From Streptomyces sp. Q6 (lineage in GTDB: Bacteria; Actinomycetota; Actinomycetes; Streptomycetales; Streptomycetaceae), in NCBI RefSeq assembly GCF_036967205.1, contig NZ_CP146022.1, positions 1,674,001 to 1,738,000 on the forward strand: a stretch of DNA of 64,000 nt. Direction: 5' to 3'. Each line of letters opens with the position of its first letter. The first letter of the stretch is position 1. This document shows, piece after piece, positions 39,331-48,959 of the stretch. The notes under the pieces are model-generated. The model saw only the letters and a program-made list of their open reading frames with translations, ran no database searches and was not told the DNA's origin. The position numbers and the translations under genes are program-made.

Positions 39331-40584
39331 ATGAGCGTGTCGAGACGGGTCCTGCTCGCGGCGAGCGCGGGGGCGGGTGTCGTGGGCGCACTGAGCTCGG
39401 GGGGCTCCGCGGCCGCGGCCTCCGCCCCCGAGGGGCGGCCCCTGCGGACCGGGTTCGAGCGGCTCGCGGCCGACGGGTACGCGCTGCTCGACGGCCAGAA
39501 GGTCGGCGTCGTCACCAACCCGACCGGCGTCACCCGCGACGTCCGGCACATCGTGGACGTGATGCACGGCGACGAACGCGTCGACCTGAAGGCCGTGTTC
39601 GGGCCCGAGCACGGGTTCCGCGGCACGGCGCAGGCGGGCGGTTCGGAGGGCCGCTACGACGATCCGGCGACCGGACTGCCCGTCTACGACACGTACTTGA
39701 AGAGCGGGCAGCCGCTCGCCGACATCTTCACGGCGTCCGGCGTGGACACGATCGTCTTCGACATCCAGGACGTGGGCGCCCGCTTCTACACGTACATCTG
39801 GACGCTGTACGACTGCATGGAGGCGGCGCAGCTCGCGGGCAAGAAGTTCGTGGTCCTCGACCGGCCGAACCCGGTGACGGGCCGCAACGCCTACGGTCCC
39901 GTCCTGCACAAGGAGTTCGCGACCTTCGTCGGACGCAGGGAGATCTCCCAGGCGCACGGCATGACGGTCACGGAGCTGGCCCGCCTCTTCAACGGCGAGT
40001 ACCTCACGCACCCGGTCGAGCTGGCCACGGTCACGATGACGGGCTGGAAGCGGCGCGACTTCTACGACGTGTCGGCGCTGCCGTGGGTGCCGCCGAGCCC
40101 CAACATGCCCACCCCGGACACCGCGTTGGTGTACTCGGGGACCTGTCTCTTCGAGGGCACGAACCTCTCCGAGGGGCGCGGCACGACCCGCCCCTTCGAA
40201 CTCCTCGGCGCCGAGGGCATCGACGCGCGCTGGGCGGCGAAGGCCAATGAACTCGCCCTGACCGGTGTGCACTTCAGGGAGGCGTACTTCGCGCCGACGT
40301 TCTCCAAGTTCCAGGGCAAGACGGTCGGCGGGGTCCAGATCCACGTCGACGACCGCGACGCCTTCGACCCGGTCCGCACCGGCATCGCCCTGCTGGTGAC
40401 CGCCAAGTCGGCCTGGAGCGGCTTCGCCTGGCGTTCGGACAACTGGATCGACAAGCTCACCGGGTCGACGCAGGTGCGGACGATGATCGACGCGGGCGCG
40501 TCGACGGACGAGGTCGTGGCGGGCTGGCAGGCGGAGCTGGCCGCGTTCAGGGACGTGCGGCGCCGGTACCTCACGTACAAGTAG
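39331..40584 (+). CDS. DUF1343 / NamZ-like exo-beta-N-acetylmuramidase, secreted
   Basis: The family enzyme (NamZ of Bacillus) removes terminal N-acetylmuramic acid from peptidoglycan fragments. From the ATG at 39331, with GGAGG 7 bases upstream, it has 417 residues. The N-terminus SRRVLLAASAGAGVVGAL is a Tat-like signal peptide, so the protein is exported. DUF1343 motifs are intact: GVVTNPTGV, FGPEHGFRGTAQAG, VFDIQDVGARFYTYIWTLYDCMEAA, VLDRPNP and the C-terminal Y-rich end. The adjacent MHS transporter could in principle take up a product. Confidence 0.92.
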   Translation: MSVSRRVLLAASAGAGVVGALSSGGSAAAASAPEGRPLRTGFERLAADGYALLDGQKVGVVTNPTGVTRDVRHIVDVMHGDERVDLKAVFGPEHGFRGTAQAGGSEGRYDDPATGLPVYDTYLKSGQPLADIFTASGVDTIVFDIQDVGARFYTYIWTLYDCMEAAQLAGKKFVVLDRPNPVTGRNAYGPVLHKEFATFVGRREISQAHGMTVTELARLFNGEYLTHPVELATVTMTGWKRRDFYDVSALPWVPPSPNMPTPDTALVYSGTCLFEGTNLSEGRGTTRPFELLGAEGIDARWAAKANELALTGVHFREAYFAPTFSKFQGKTVGGVQIHVDDRDAFDPVRTGIALLVTAKSAWSGFAWRSDNWIDKLTGSTQVRTMIDAGASTDEVVAGWQAELAAFRDVRRRYLTYK

Positions 40585-40627
40585 GCGCGAGACACCGGCG
40601 GCCGGGCTGGATTCCTCTCGATGCGCG

Positions 40628-40690
40628 TGGATCCGTACCGAGCCGCACCGACCCGTACCGACCCGCATCCATCCACATCGATCCGTGTCT
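40628..40690. repeat. Degenerate CCGTACCGA-like tandem repeat
   Basis: About five imperfect copies of a 9-12 base unit (GATCCGTACCGAG, CCGCACCGA, CCCGTACCGA, CCCGCATCCA) lie between the NamZ-like gene and the MHS transporter. No function is apparent. Confidence 0.4.
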
Positions 40691-40754
40691 CGATATCCGG
40701 GACGCTCGTCCCAGAATATTGACTGGACAGTACACGGACAATCAGAGTCGGCTC

Positions 40755-42083
40755 GTGCTCAAAGACGACTCAACCAGGGAAGACGCCTCCGCCGGCGCGG
40801 CGCGGGCTCGGCCGGACCAGCCGGAGAGCCTGCGCCGCGTGGCCGTGGCGAGTTTCATCGGGACCGCCATCGAGTTCTACGACTTCTACGTCTACGGAAC
40901 GGCCGCGGCCCTCGTCCTGAACGCCGCGTTCTTCCCGAACCTCTCGTCCCTCAACGCCACTCTCGCCTCGTTCTCGACGTACGCCGTCGCGTTCGCGGCC
41001 CGCCCGATCGGCTCGCTGGTCTTCGGCCACTTCGGCGACCGGATCGGCCGCAAGTCGGTGCTGGTGGCGTCGCTGCTCCTGATGGGCCTGTCGACGGCGT
41101 GCGTCGGACTGCTGCCCGGCTACGACACGTGGGGGGTGTGGGCGCCGATCCTGCTGGTGCTGCTGCGTTTCCTTCAGGGCGTCGGGCTCGGCGGCGAGTG
41201 GGGCGGCGCGGCACTGCTCGCGGTCGAGCACGCGCCGCGCGGCAAGCGCGGCATGTTCGCGGCGTTCCCCCAACTCGGCCCGTCCGTCGGCTTCTTCGCG
41301 GCGACCGGCATCTTCTGGCTGCTCTCGGAGTCGCTGTCGGACGACGCCTTCCAGGCGTGGGGCTGGCGCATCCCGTTCCTGCTGTCCTTCCTGCTGGTCG
41401 CGGTCGGTCTGTTCGTCCGCCTGAAGATCAGCGAGACACCGGTCTTCGCCAAGGTGATGGAGGATCAGGAGGCCAGCAAGGCACCGGCGTTGGAGGTGTT
41501 CAAGCGCCACCCCAAGGAGATCCTGCTCGGCGCGGGCGGCATGATCGTCGCCTATGGCCTCTTCTACACGGCCACCACGTACTGCCTCGCCTACGGGACG
41601 AAGACGCTGGGCGTGCCACGCTCGACGATGCTCGCGGTGTCGCTCGTCGCCTGTCTGTTCCTGGCGGCCGGCACCTGGCTCGCGGCCACCCGCTCGGACG
41701 CCGGCGGCCGCCGCCGGATGGTCCTCGTGGGCTCCGGCCTCGCGGTCGTCTGGGGTCTGGCCCTGTTCCCGCTGATGGACACCGAGCAGCCCGCGCTCAT
41801 CGCGCTCGCGCTCGGCGGCGCCCTGTTCTGCATGGGCGTGGTGTACGGCCCGATGGGCGCGTACCTGCCGGAGCTGTTCGGGGTGCGCGTGCGCTACTCC
41901 GGGGCCTCGTTCGCGTACAACCTGGGCGGTGTGCTGGGCGGCGCGGTGGCGCCGCTGGTGGCGACGCGACTCCAGAGCGCGTTCGGGTCGTCGTCGGTGG
42001 GCTGGTACGTGAGCGCGATGGCGGTCGTGTCGCTGCTGTGCGTGCTGGCGCTGCCGGAGACGCGGGAGCGCGAACTGGGCTGA
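40755..42083 (+). CDS. MFS transporter, metabolite:H+ symporter (MHS) family
   Basis: This inner-membrane transporter of about 442 residues has 12 membrane segments. Signatures of the MHS branch (ProP/ShiA/KgtP-like) are the N-terminal SFIGTAIEFYDFYVYGTAAAL, GHFGDRIGRKSVLV, and FLQGVGLGGEWGGAALLAVEHAP. The frame can begin at a TTG at 40719; the GTG at 40755 has a weak AGAG upstream and fits the family length. The substrate, probably a small carboxylate or amino acid, is unknown. Confidence 0.9.
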   Translation: MLKDDSTREDASAGAARARPDQPESLRRVAVASFIGTAIEFYDFYVYGTAAALVLNAAFFPNLSSLNATLASFSTYAVAFAARPIGSLVFGHFGDRIGRKSVLVASLLLMGLSTACVGLLPGYDTWGVWAPILLVLLRFLQGVGLGGEWGGAALLAVEHAPRGKRGMFAAFPQLGPSVGFFAATGIFWLLSESLSDDAFQAWGWRIPFLLSFLLVAVGLFVRLKISETPVFAKVMEDQEASKAPALEVFKRHPKEILLGAGGMIVAYGLFYTATTYCLAYGTKTLGVPRSTMLAVSLVACLFLAAGTWLAATRSDAGGRRRMVLVGSGLAVVWGLALFPLMDTEQPALIALALGGALFCMGVVYGPMGAYLPELFGVRVRYSGASFAYNLGGVLGGAVAPLVATRLQSAFGSSSVGWYVSAMAVVSLLCVLALPETRERELG

Positions 42084-42178
42084 GCCGCGCGCCATTTGGG
42101 CCCTCCGGGCGTATGGCCAACCCCCGGGCACGGCGGGACGATGCGGCACACGCTCGACGCCTACCACGGGGGTTGGCC

Positions 42179-43456
42179 ATGGCCGCGGCACCGGAAGTCC
42201 GGGTACGTCCCTACTGGGAGCTGATGCTCGACGCCGACGGGGATCCCGAGTCCGGTCGCCGCGACCGGCTGCTGCGCGAGGTGCGCGAGCGCGGCGTGCG
42301 GGACCTGGTCGTGTTCGCGCACGGCTGGAACAACGACCGGTCGATGGCGACCCGCCTCTACGACCTCTTCTTCGCGCCGTTCCCCTCGCTGGCACCGGAC
42401 GCCCACCTCGGGTACGTGGGGGTGCTGTGGCCGTCGATGCGGTTCACGGACGAACACATCCCGGACTTCGACCCGTCCGCGGTGGCGGCGCGGCCGGTGA
42501 CGCCGCGCACGACGCTCGACCAGGGCACCCGGCACGCGCTCGGCGCGACGTTCCCCCACAGCGCGACGGTCGTCGACCATCTGGCGAAGCTCCTGGAGCA
42601 ACAGCCGGAGCGGCGCGAGGCGTTCGACGAGTTCGGGGGTCTCGTACGGCAGCTCGTCGGCATCCGGGCGGTCGCCTTCGGCGCGGACACGACCGAGGAG
42701 GAGTCGGCGAACACGGCGCCCGCGATGCTCCAGGAGAACACCCGCGACATCTGCCTCCGGTTCGCCGACGCGCTGGAGGCGACGGCGGACGCCGCGGCGC
42801 TGCGGCTGCCCGGCGGCCTGTCCCGGGCCTGGAAGGGCGGCCACGAACTCCTGCGCCAGGCGACGTACTTCGCGATGAAGAGGCGTGCGGGCAGGGTGGG
42901 CCAGAAGGGCCTCGGCCCGGTCCTCGGCCGTCTCGCGGCCGAGGCGCCGGACGTGCGCGTGCACCTGGTGGGGCACAGCTTCGGCGCGCGCCTCGTGTCG
43001 TTCGCCCTCGCCGGTCTGCCGGACACCGCCCGCAACGTGCGGTCCGTGACACTCCTCCAGGGAGCCTTCTCGCACTACGCGTTCGCCGAGCGCGGCGCGC
43101 TCAAGGGGCGACAGCGGCGAATCCAGGGCCCGTTGGTGGCGTGCTATTCGCGCTTCGACACCGCGCTCGGCACGATGTACCCGCTGGCGTCCCGGCTGGC
43201 CGGTGACGACGCGGGCGCCCTCGACCTCGGCGTCCGCTGGGGCGCCCTGGGCTTCGACGGCATCCAGGACGTACCGGGCTCGGTCCGCTCCACCCTGGCC
43301 GGCGTGCTGCGGGACGGGGTGCCGCACGCGGGGTGCGTGAGCGTCGACGCGGCGTCCGTGGTCCGCCACGGGCCCCCGCCGTCGGGGGCCCACAGCGACA
43401 TCTGCCACGAGGAACTGGCCCGGATCGTGCTCGGAGCGGGACGGGTGACCCCGTAG
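42179..43456 (+). CDS. Alpha/beta-hydrolase-fold hypothetical protein
   Basis: This 425-residue protein of unknown role is not a named family I can place. HGWNNDRS (residues about 46-53) resembles the oxyanion strand and GHSFGARLVSFALAG (263-277) the nucleophile elbow G-x-S-x-G of serine hydrolases. No signal peptide is visible, so it is probably cytoplasmic. The ATG at 42179, with GGGGG upstream, is preferred; the open frame extends back through the transporter gene. It converges on the acylase gene with 25 bp between stops. Confidence 0.8.
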   Translation: MAAAPEVRVRPYWELMLDADGDPESGRRDRLLREVRERGVRDLVVFAHGWNNDRSMATRLYDLFFAPFPSLAPDAHLGYVGVLWPSMRFTDEHIPDFDPSAVAARPVTPRTTLDQGTRHALGATFPHSATVVDHLAKLLEQQPERREAFDEFGGLVRQLVGIRAVAFGADTTEEESANTAPAMLQENTRDICLRFADALEATADAAALRLPGGLSRAWKGGHELLRQATYFAMKRRAGRVGQKGLGPVLGRLAAEAPDVRVHLVGHSFGARLVSFALAGLPDTARNVRSVTLLQGAFSHYAFAERGALKGRQRRIQGPLVACYSRFDTALGTMYPLASRLAGDDAGALDLGVRWGALGFDGIQDVPGSVRSTLAGVLRDGVPHAGCVSVDAASVVRHGPPPSGAHSDICHEELARIVLGAGRVTP

Positions 43457-43481
43457 GGACGGCCCGCCCCGCCCTGGTGCG

Positions 43482-46313
43482 CTACCGGTGGCTGGGGAAC
43501 TCCACCACCTGCTGATACGTCGGCCGGTTCTGCCACTGCATCGACCGGTGGGTGATCCCGCCGAGCGCCCGGTGGACGATGGTGTCCGCGCACCACTGGT
43601 CGCCCGCCTTGCAGGTGTCGTCCCCGGGGTAGACCTCCGTGGCCGGCTTCGCGACGGCTTCGGTCAGCGAGGCGAGCAGCGTGTCGCGGCACGCGGAGAG
43701 GTCGCCCGCACCGCAGTACCGTGCCCCGAGCTCACCGCGGACCGGCTGTCCGAGCACCGCCCGCAGATCCTTGTCGACGTAGCCCCACCAGCCGTACTGG
43801 AACGCCGACCCGGCGTGCGAGCCGGTCGGGCCGTGCCCGGCGGACGGCGCCTCGTCGACGCTCAGCTGACCGGTGAGCGCCGTGTACAGGCCGGTCCCGA
43901 GTCCCGGCTCGAACTCGGCTTTCACGAGCAGCGGCCACCAGGCGTCCATGATGCGTACGGCGTCCGGGTGCGCGTAGGTCTTCGACCCGGCCGACGTCTG
44001 GTTGCGCTGCGCCCCGGCCTTGCGCCAGGCCTCCAGCTGCTCGACCGCCTTGGCGAGTTGCGGGTCGTCGACGGGCTTGCTGCGGATGACCTTGAGGATC
44101 TCCGGGAGCACCTGCTCGCCGCGCAGGTCCGTCACCGCCGCTTCCTCCATGGCCTGGGTGAGCGAGGCCCGGGTGACCCCGCCCTCGGCCGTGAGCTTCT
44201 TGACGCGGTCGTCGAGGAGGTTGCCGCGATGGACCGCGCCCAGGCTGAAGTTGGCCGCGGTGAAGCCCTTGGCCTGTTTGTTGTTCCAGGAGATGTAGTA
44301 GTCCTGGTTCGTGGAGTTCGGGTGCTCGGCCGCGGGCGTGTAGGCCGCCGTGTTGTCGGCCGGATCGAAGTCCCGCCACTCATAGGCCTGTTCGCCCTTG
44401 ACCGGCAGCGACATGTCGACGTCCGTCGCCCGTACCGGGTTGGAGCCGCTGTTGTAGTACGCGATGTCGCGCGAGTCGGCGTAGAACCAGTTGAAGGCGT
44501 AGCTGATGTGCTGTGCCGCCTTCTTGAACGACGAGGCGTCCGTGACGTACGACGGGTCGTTCAGCATCTGGAAGCCGATGATGGAGTCGGCCTCGTGCCG
44601 GTACGTGGAGCGCAGCGCCGTGTACGCGACCGGTTCGCCGTCGACCGTGGCGCGGTGGGTGACGATGCCGTACTTCGTGCGGAAGACCTGCATCCGGTAG
44701 GAGCCCGCGGCCGTGGAGTCGGCGACGGTGGGCTTCCACGCGTTCGTCCGCTCCATCTTCTCCATGGGAGTGCAGGTGCCTCGGTACAGGTACGACGTGG
44801 ACCGCTTCGTCGGGGCTCCGCCGCCGGGCTCGCACAGCTGGACCGCGTACGTGTCGGTGATGTCCTGCCCCGCCGAGGTCGCCGACCAGGCGTAGTCCTG
44901 GCCGCGGCCCAGCTGGATGTACATGCCGACGCCGGCGAAGGAGACGCCGCGCGCGCTGATGCCGGGCCCTTGCAGCTCCTGCATCATCAGGAGCTGGGGC
45001 GCGAAGTAGCCGGTCTGCGGGCCGAACACGGCGACCGGGTGGCCGGACGCGGTGTGCGCGCCGGAGACGAGGAGGGCGTTCGACATGCCCTTCTTGGAGG
45101 CCGTGTCCGTGAAGAGGTCGGAGGGGAGCACCCCGTCGTCGTACATGCCCTGGAGCGGCTTGAGCCGCGACGGCGCCTCGACCGGGGCCTTCTTCCCGGT
45201 GACCGCGGAGCCGGTGCGGTCGTACACGAGGGGTTCGCGCTCGACCGATCCCCGGTCGGGCAGCGCCCGGCCGCGCGCGTCCTTCGGCTTGGTGCCGTAG
45301 GGGAAGCTCGTGCCGTCGTGGACGGTGGTGACGGCCTCGGGGTCGTCGCGGCCGCGGAACGACTCCCAGACCTGGGTGCCCTTCTCGACGCCGTACTTCT
45401 CCTGGGACGCGAGGAGCGAGAGGGCCGCGTCGACCTCTCCCCCGCCGCCGTTGCCGAAGAGTCCGCCCACCACCGATGCGAGGGCGATCATGTCGGTCAC
45501 CTTGAACGGCTGGATCTCGCCCACGTTCGTGATCGCGTCGATCTTGCCGGTGAGGACGTACTCGCCCGGGAAGTAGCGGCCGTTCTTGGACTTCACGCGG
45601 TAGGCGTTGAGGCCGTCGATGTAGGCCTGCGCGTCCTCCATGGCCTGCTTGCCGCGGGCCCCGCCGGACGTCCTGATGTAGTCGACCTGCTTCTGGAGAT
45701 CCTCCTCGGTGTACGGGGCCTGCGGCCAGAACTCCTGCTCGAGTCCCTGGTTCGCGAGGGCGCCGCCGGCGAAGGACGTCAGCTCGCCGCGGCCGATGTG
45801 CCGGAACAGGTCGATCAGCCAGAGGCGGTCCTGACCTGCGGCGTAGCCGGCGCCGAACTCGGTTCCGTAGCGCGTGGAACCTTTGATGTGGGGTACGCCG
45901 TTCTTCTTGTCACGGGTGATCGTCACATCGTCGCGGGGGCGGGTGACGGAGCCCACCGCATCGTCGGGGACGCCGAAGGAGGAGTCGTTGAAGAATTTCG
46001 TGAGTGTGTCGTCCGTGAGTGAGGGATACCCGGACGACAGCGCGTCGTAGGGACCGAGCTGGTCGTCGGCGTGTGCGGGCTGGGTACCGAACAGCTTGTT
46101 GCCGAGGATCTCGGCGAGGGTGGCGCTGCCGTTCGCACCGGGCGGCAGGATGTCCGCGCACTGCCCCTCGCAGTGGTCGGACACGGGTACGGGTACGGGA
46201 TCGTCGGCGGCCGTGGCCGTCGACAGCGGAGAAAGCAGTCCGGCGGTGAGCAACAGGGCCGCCGTGGCCGTAAGTCTCCTGTGCAGGGTGGTTCGTGGGA
46301 TGCGTCGTCGCAT
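43482..46313 (-). CDS. Penicillin-acylase-family Ntn hydrolase, secreted
   Basis: This 943-residue precursor has an Arg-rich N-terminal signal peptide (RRLTATAALLLTAGLLSPL), so it is exported. Residues about 100-940 are a penicillin acylase/acyl-homoserine-lactone acylase domain: KNGVPHIKGSTRYGTEFGAGYAAGQDRLWLIDLFRH in the alpha chain, then the autoproteolytic site GM-Ser411 (SNALLVSG). Ser411 would become the N-terminal nucleophile of the beta chain. The family hydrolyses amides such as penicillins, AHL signals or lipopeptide acyl tails. The substrate here is not known. It stands alone, divergent from the gene at 46581. Confidence 0.92.
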   Translation of the reverse strand: MRRRIPRTTLHRRLTATAALLLTAGLLSPLSTATAADDPVPVPVSDHCEGQCADILPPGANGSATLAEILGNKLFGTQPAHADDQLGPYDALSSGYPSLTDDTLTKFFNDSSFGVPDDAVGSVTRPRDDVTITRDKKNGVPHIKGSTRYGTEFGAGYAAGQDRLWLIDLFRHIGRGELTSFAGGALANQGLEQEFWPQAPYTEEDLQKQVDYIRTSGGARGKQAMEDAQAYIDGLNAYRVKSKNGRYFPGEYVLTGKIDAITNVGEIQPFKVTDMIALASVVGGLFGNGGGGEVDAALSLLASQEKYGVEKGTQVWESFRGRDDPEAVTTVHDGTSFPYGTKPKDARGRALPDRGSVEREPLVYDRTGSAVTGKKAPVEAPSRLKPLQGMYDDGVLPSDLFTDTASKKGMSNALLVSGAHTASGHPVAVFGPQTGYFAPQLLMMQELQGPGISARGVSFAGVGMYIQLGRGQDYAWSATSAGQDITDTYAVQLCEPGGGAPTKRSTSYLYRGTCTPMEKMERTNAWKPTVADSTAAGSYRMQVFRTKYGIVTHRATVDGEPVAYTALRSTYRHEADSIIGFQMLNDPSYVTDASSFKKAAQHISYAFNWFYADSRDIAYYNSGSNPVRATDVDMSLPVKGEQAYEWRDFDPADNTAAYTPAAEHPNSTNQDYYISWNNKQAKGFTAANFSLGAVHRGNLLDDRVKKLTAEGGVTRASLTQAMEEAAVTDLRGEQVLPEILKVIRSKPVDDPQLAKAVEQLEAWRKAGAQRNQTSAGSKTYAHPDAVRIMDAWWPLLVKAEFEPGLGTGLYTALTGQLSVDEAPSAGHGPTGSHAGSAFQYGWWGYVDKDLRAVLGQPVRGELGARYCGAGDLSACRDTLLASLTEAVAKPATEVYPGDDTCKAGDQWCADTIVHRALGGITHRSMQWQNRPTYQQVVEFPSHR

Positions 46314-46580
46314 GCCTGGTCCTCCCGACGATGGTGAGCCGGAGGTTACCGGCGGTTATCGAACGACAGAAGATGAACATGCGTCACGTTTTCGGAATCA
46401 CCACAGGGAACACTCAGGGACTCCCCGGCCTCAGAAGAGTCCGGTAATGACCCCCATCGGAAATCGGATGGGACCGACCGGCCTTCTGAGGGATCCGAAT
46501 CGCGTGTCGATACGTCTACTCGGCAACGTCGCTTCATGGCTGCGGCGACGCCGACGTACGTGTGACGGAGGTGCAGGGCG

Positions 46581-47183
46581 ATGGCTGGATTCCGGAGTCT
46601 GGCAAGACAGGTGCGCGATCCACTGAGCGATCTGGCACTGCGGCGGTACTCGCTGCGCAAGTGCCTGGAGAGGTTTGCCCCCTACGGTCATCGGGCGACC
46701 TGGGACCATCTCTGCTCCCGGGCGGGGTTCGGACCCGAGGACCGCTCACCCGACCCGGCCCGCCTGGTGGCGGCGCTGGAGGAGCTCGAAGAGGCGCGGG
46801 CCGTCTGGCTCGCGTACGAAGTCGCCTTCGCGGAGCGCAGGCGCAAGGAGAAGCACGACGGGCTGCGCCGCCCGGGCACGGTGGACGACTGGCACCGGCT
46901 GACCTGGGGCGGCTTCGGTGTCGCCTGGTGCGACGACCCGTCGGTGCACCCCACCGAGTCGCTGGCCGAAGTGCTGCGGCGGCTCATCGCGGCCCTGGAG
47001 CGCGAACCGGGCGCGTGCTGCCCGGTGTGCGCGGACAGCGGTCTCGTCTGGAAGCACGACCTGGCGCACGAACCGTCGTCGGGCCCCGTCTGCACCCACT
47101 GCGGCATCGTCGTGCCGCGGCCCGTCCTCACCCCCGCGGCCCTGGCGGACGCCAGGCGCGCGCGGGATCTGGTCTCGGTATAG
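46581..47183 (+). CDS. Hypothetical protein with zinc-ribbon-like C-terminus
   Basis: I do not recognise the family. It has 200 residues; GGAGG lies upstream of the ATG at 46581. The N-terminal two thirds are helical and charged, with LEELEEARAVWLAYEVAFAERRRKEKHD. The C-terminal part has two Cys pairs, CCPVC and CTHC, about 40 residues apart, which could bind zinc. No signal or membrane segment is visible. It converges on the Imm49-like gene across a hairpin terminator. Confidence 0.8.
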   Translation: MAGFRSLARQVRDPLSDLALRRYSLRKCLERFAPYGHRATWDHLCSRAGFGPEDRSPDPARLVAALEELEEARAVWLAYEVAFAERRRKEKHDGLRRPGTVDDWHRLTWGGFGVAWCDDPSVHPTESLAEVLRRLIAALEREPGACCPVCADSGLVWKHDLAHEPSSGPVCTHCGIVVPRPVLTPAALADARRARDLVSV

Positions 47184-47188
47184 CGCGA

Positions 47189-47220
47189 CGGGGGTGCGGC
47201 CGATCACCGGCGCACCCCCG
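47189..47220. terminator. Bidirectional terminator hairpin
   Basis: A perfect 10-bp stem (47189-47198 with 47211-47220) with a 12-nt loop lies between the convergent genes ending at 47183 and 47232. Confidence 0.6.
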
Positions 47221-47231
47221 GATTCAGGGCG

Positions 47232-48959
47232 TCACCCCGGGATGTGCTCCAGGCGCTGCCGGTTGAGCAGGTACGCCGGCAGATACGGCTGGTCGGTGCG
47301 GACCGGGAACTCCATGTCGTACGCCAGGCAGGCCAGGGCGAGCGGCCCGAGGGCCACATGGGCGCGCGGCGCCGCCGAGTCGCCCCAGTAACTCCCGTGC
47401 TGCGCCAGGGCTTCCGTGAGGACGTCGGCGAACGCCTCGTGGTCCCCGGTGAGCATCCGGTGAAAGAGTGCGACGGGCTGGTAGTCGACGGAGTTCAGGA
47501 AGTCCTTCGGCGCGAGCGTCACGGTGTCCGGGTGCGAGGTCTCCATCGTGGTGACCAGTTTCGCCACGATGTCGTCCAGTGCGCTGCTGTTCCAGTAGCT
47601 CTGGAGGACGTCGACCCAGTGGAGCACGTAGTCGTCGACGGGACCGTCCCCGCGCAGCGCGTCGAGCGGCACCTCGCACAGGCGCTGCGTGCGGTCCCGC
47701 TCGCGGGTCACCAGGGTGAGGTAGAAGGCGTCGAGCCAGGCGCGGGCGTCGCCGTGGACCTCGGGTCCGGCGGCGGGGACGGTCAACCGCCGCTCTTCCA
47801 GCGGGACGTCGACCGCTTTGGTCTGTGTGAACAGGGCGGTGCCGAGCTGGAGCGCGGCGACCCACGCGTCCCATGTCTCCACCCGGTCGGCGCGGGGGTC
47901 GGCGGCGGCGTGCGCGTGACTGAGGGCGACGGCCGACGCGAAGGCGTCCGGCAGGTCCTCGGGCCGGTCGTCCAGTCCGCTGATCAACTCGGCGGTGGCG
48001 TCGGTGAGTTCCTCGATGCCCCTGGCGGCGGTGGTCGTCGAGGCGAGGCGCCCGGCCCGGTCGAGGCCGCGCAGCGCCTTCAGGATGTCGACGAGCGCGG
48101 CCGGCGGCTCCTGCGCGAAGGCGCGGGCCTCGTGGTCGACGGCGGTGAGTGAGGTGAGGCGCCCCCCGTGCCACCAGTACACGCGCGGCGAGAGCGATCC
48201 CGGGCCGTCCTGGTGGGCGCGGAAGGCGTACGTGGCCAGGTCGTTGACGGCGTCGGCCGCGCTGCCGTCGACGATCGGGTGGAACGCGAGCAGGTGCCGG
48301 GTGGGGACGACGACGAGCGCGCCGGCCTCCGGCATGCGGCGGCCGGTGACCTCGGCGACCACCTCCGGCAGCACGAGTGCCTTGCTGGACACGAACGGGG
48401 AGTCGCCGTACACGGAGTACAGCACGGGGTGCCCGTCGAGCCTGACCTCCTCGGAGCGCATGGGCGCGCGGACCAGGTTGCGCCGCGCGGCGGCCCACAG
48501 CTCGTCGGCCCCGGCCCGCGCCACGTCCTCGTCGGTCAACAGCCGTACGGAGGTGGGGGCGTCCAGCGCGAGGGCGAGGTGGAGGCCGTCGGCGACGCCG
48601 CGCAGGTAGCCGAACCCGGCCGCCGCGTCGGCGGCCGACAGGGTGCCCGGAGCGACCAGGCGCAGGCAGGTGCGCGCGAGCAACTCCTCGGCGCTCTCGC
48701 CTCCTTGGGATGCCTCGGCCAGGCTGTCGAAGTGCGCGTCGACCAGTTCGGGCCAGTGCTCCTCGGGTGCGGCGGCGCACGACTGCGCCAGGTTCGTCAG
48801 CGGGTGGCGGCGGCCGTCGGCCTCCGCCGTGTCGCCGACGACCGTGGGGCGGGTGCCCGTGCGGCTGTGCAGGTGGTCGGTGACGAGGCCGCGCAGGCGG
48901 TCGGCCTGTGCGCCGGTGAGCAGGGGCAGGTGCGGGTCGGGCGCGTCGTGTGCTGTCAC
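47232..48959 (-). CDS. Imm49-like immunity-family protein with N-terminal extension
   Basis: This 575-residue protein starts at a GTG overlapping the DUF4180 stop (GTGA). The N-terminal half has strands such as HPVLYSVYGDSPFVSSKALVLPE and ALVVVPTRHLLAFHPI, similar in style to DUF1444-type proteins. The C-terminal 280 residues resemble Imm49: QSYWNSSALDDIV, ALAQHGSYWGD and the end LGPLALACLAYDMEFPV with YLPAYLL. Imm49 proteins usually neutralise polymorphic toxins, but no toxin gene is adjacent here. The family assignments are by eye and moderately certain. No signal or membrane segment is visible. Confidence 0.78.
   Translation of the reverse strand: MTAHDAPDPHLPLLTGAQADRLRGLVTDHLHSRTGTRPTVVGDTAEADGRRHPLTNLAQSCAAAPEEHWPELVDAHFDSLAEASQGGESAEELLARTCLRLVAPGTLSAADAAAGFGYLRGVADGLHLALALDAPTSVRLLTDEDVARAGADELWAAARRNLVRAPMRSEEVRLDGHPVLYSVYGDSPFVSSKALVLPEVVAEVTGRRMPEAGALVVVPTRHLLAFHPIVDGSAADAVNDLATYAFRAHQDGPGSLSPRVYWWHGGRLTSLTAVDHEARAFAQEPPAALVDILKALRGLDRAGRLASTTTAARGIEELTDATAELISGLDDRPEDLPDAFASAVALSHAHAAADPRADRVETWDAWVAALQLGTALFTQTKAVDVPLEERRLTVPAAGPEVHGDARAWLDAFYLTLVTRERDRTQRLCEVPLDALRGDGPVDDYVLHWVDVLQSYWNSSALDDIVAKLVTTMETSHPDTVTLAPKDFLNSVDYQPVALFHRMLTGDHEAFADVLTEALAQHGSYWGDSAAPRAHVALGPLALACLAYDMEFPVRTDQPYLPAYLLNRQRLEHIPG

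Noticed and set aside
40719-40724. TTGACT as a -35 box or TTG start of the MHS transporter
   Set aside because: No -10 hexamer lies 16-18 bp downstream and there is no ribosome site before the TTG; the GTG at 40755 is preferred.
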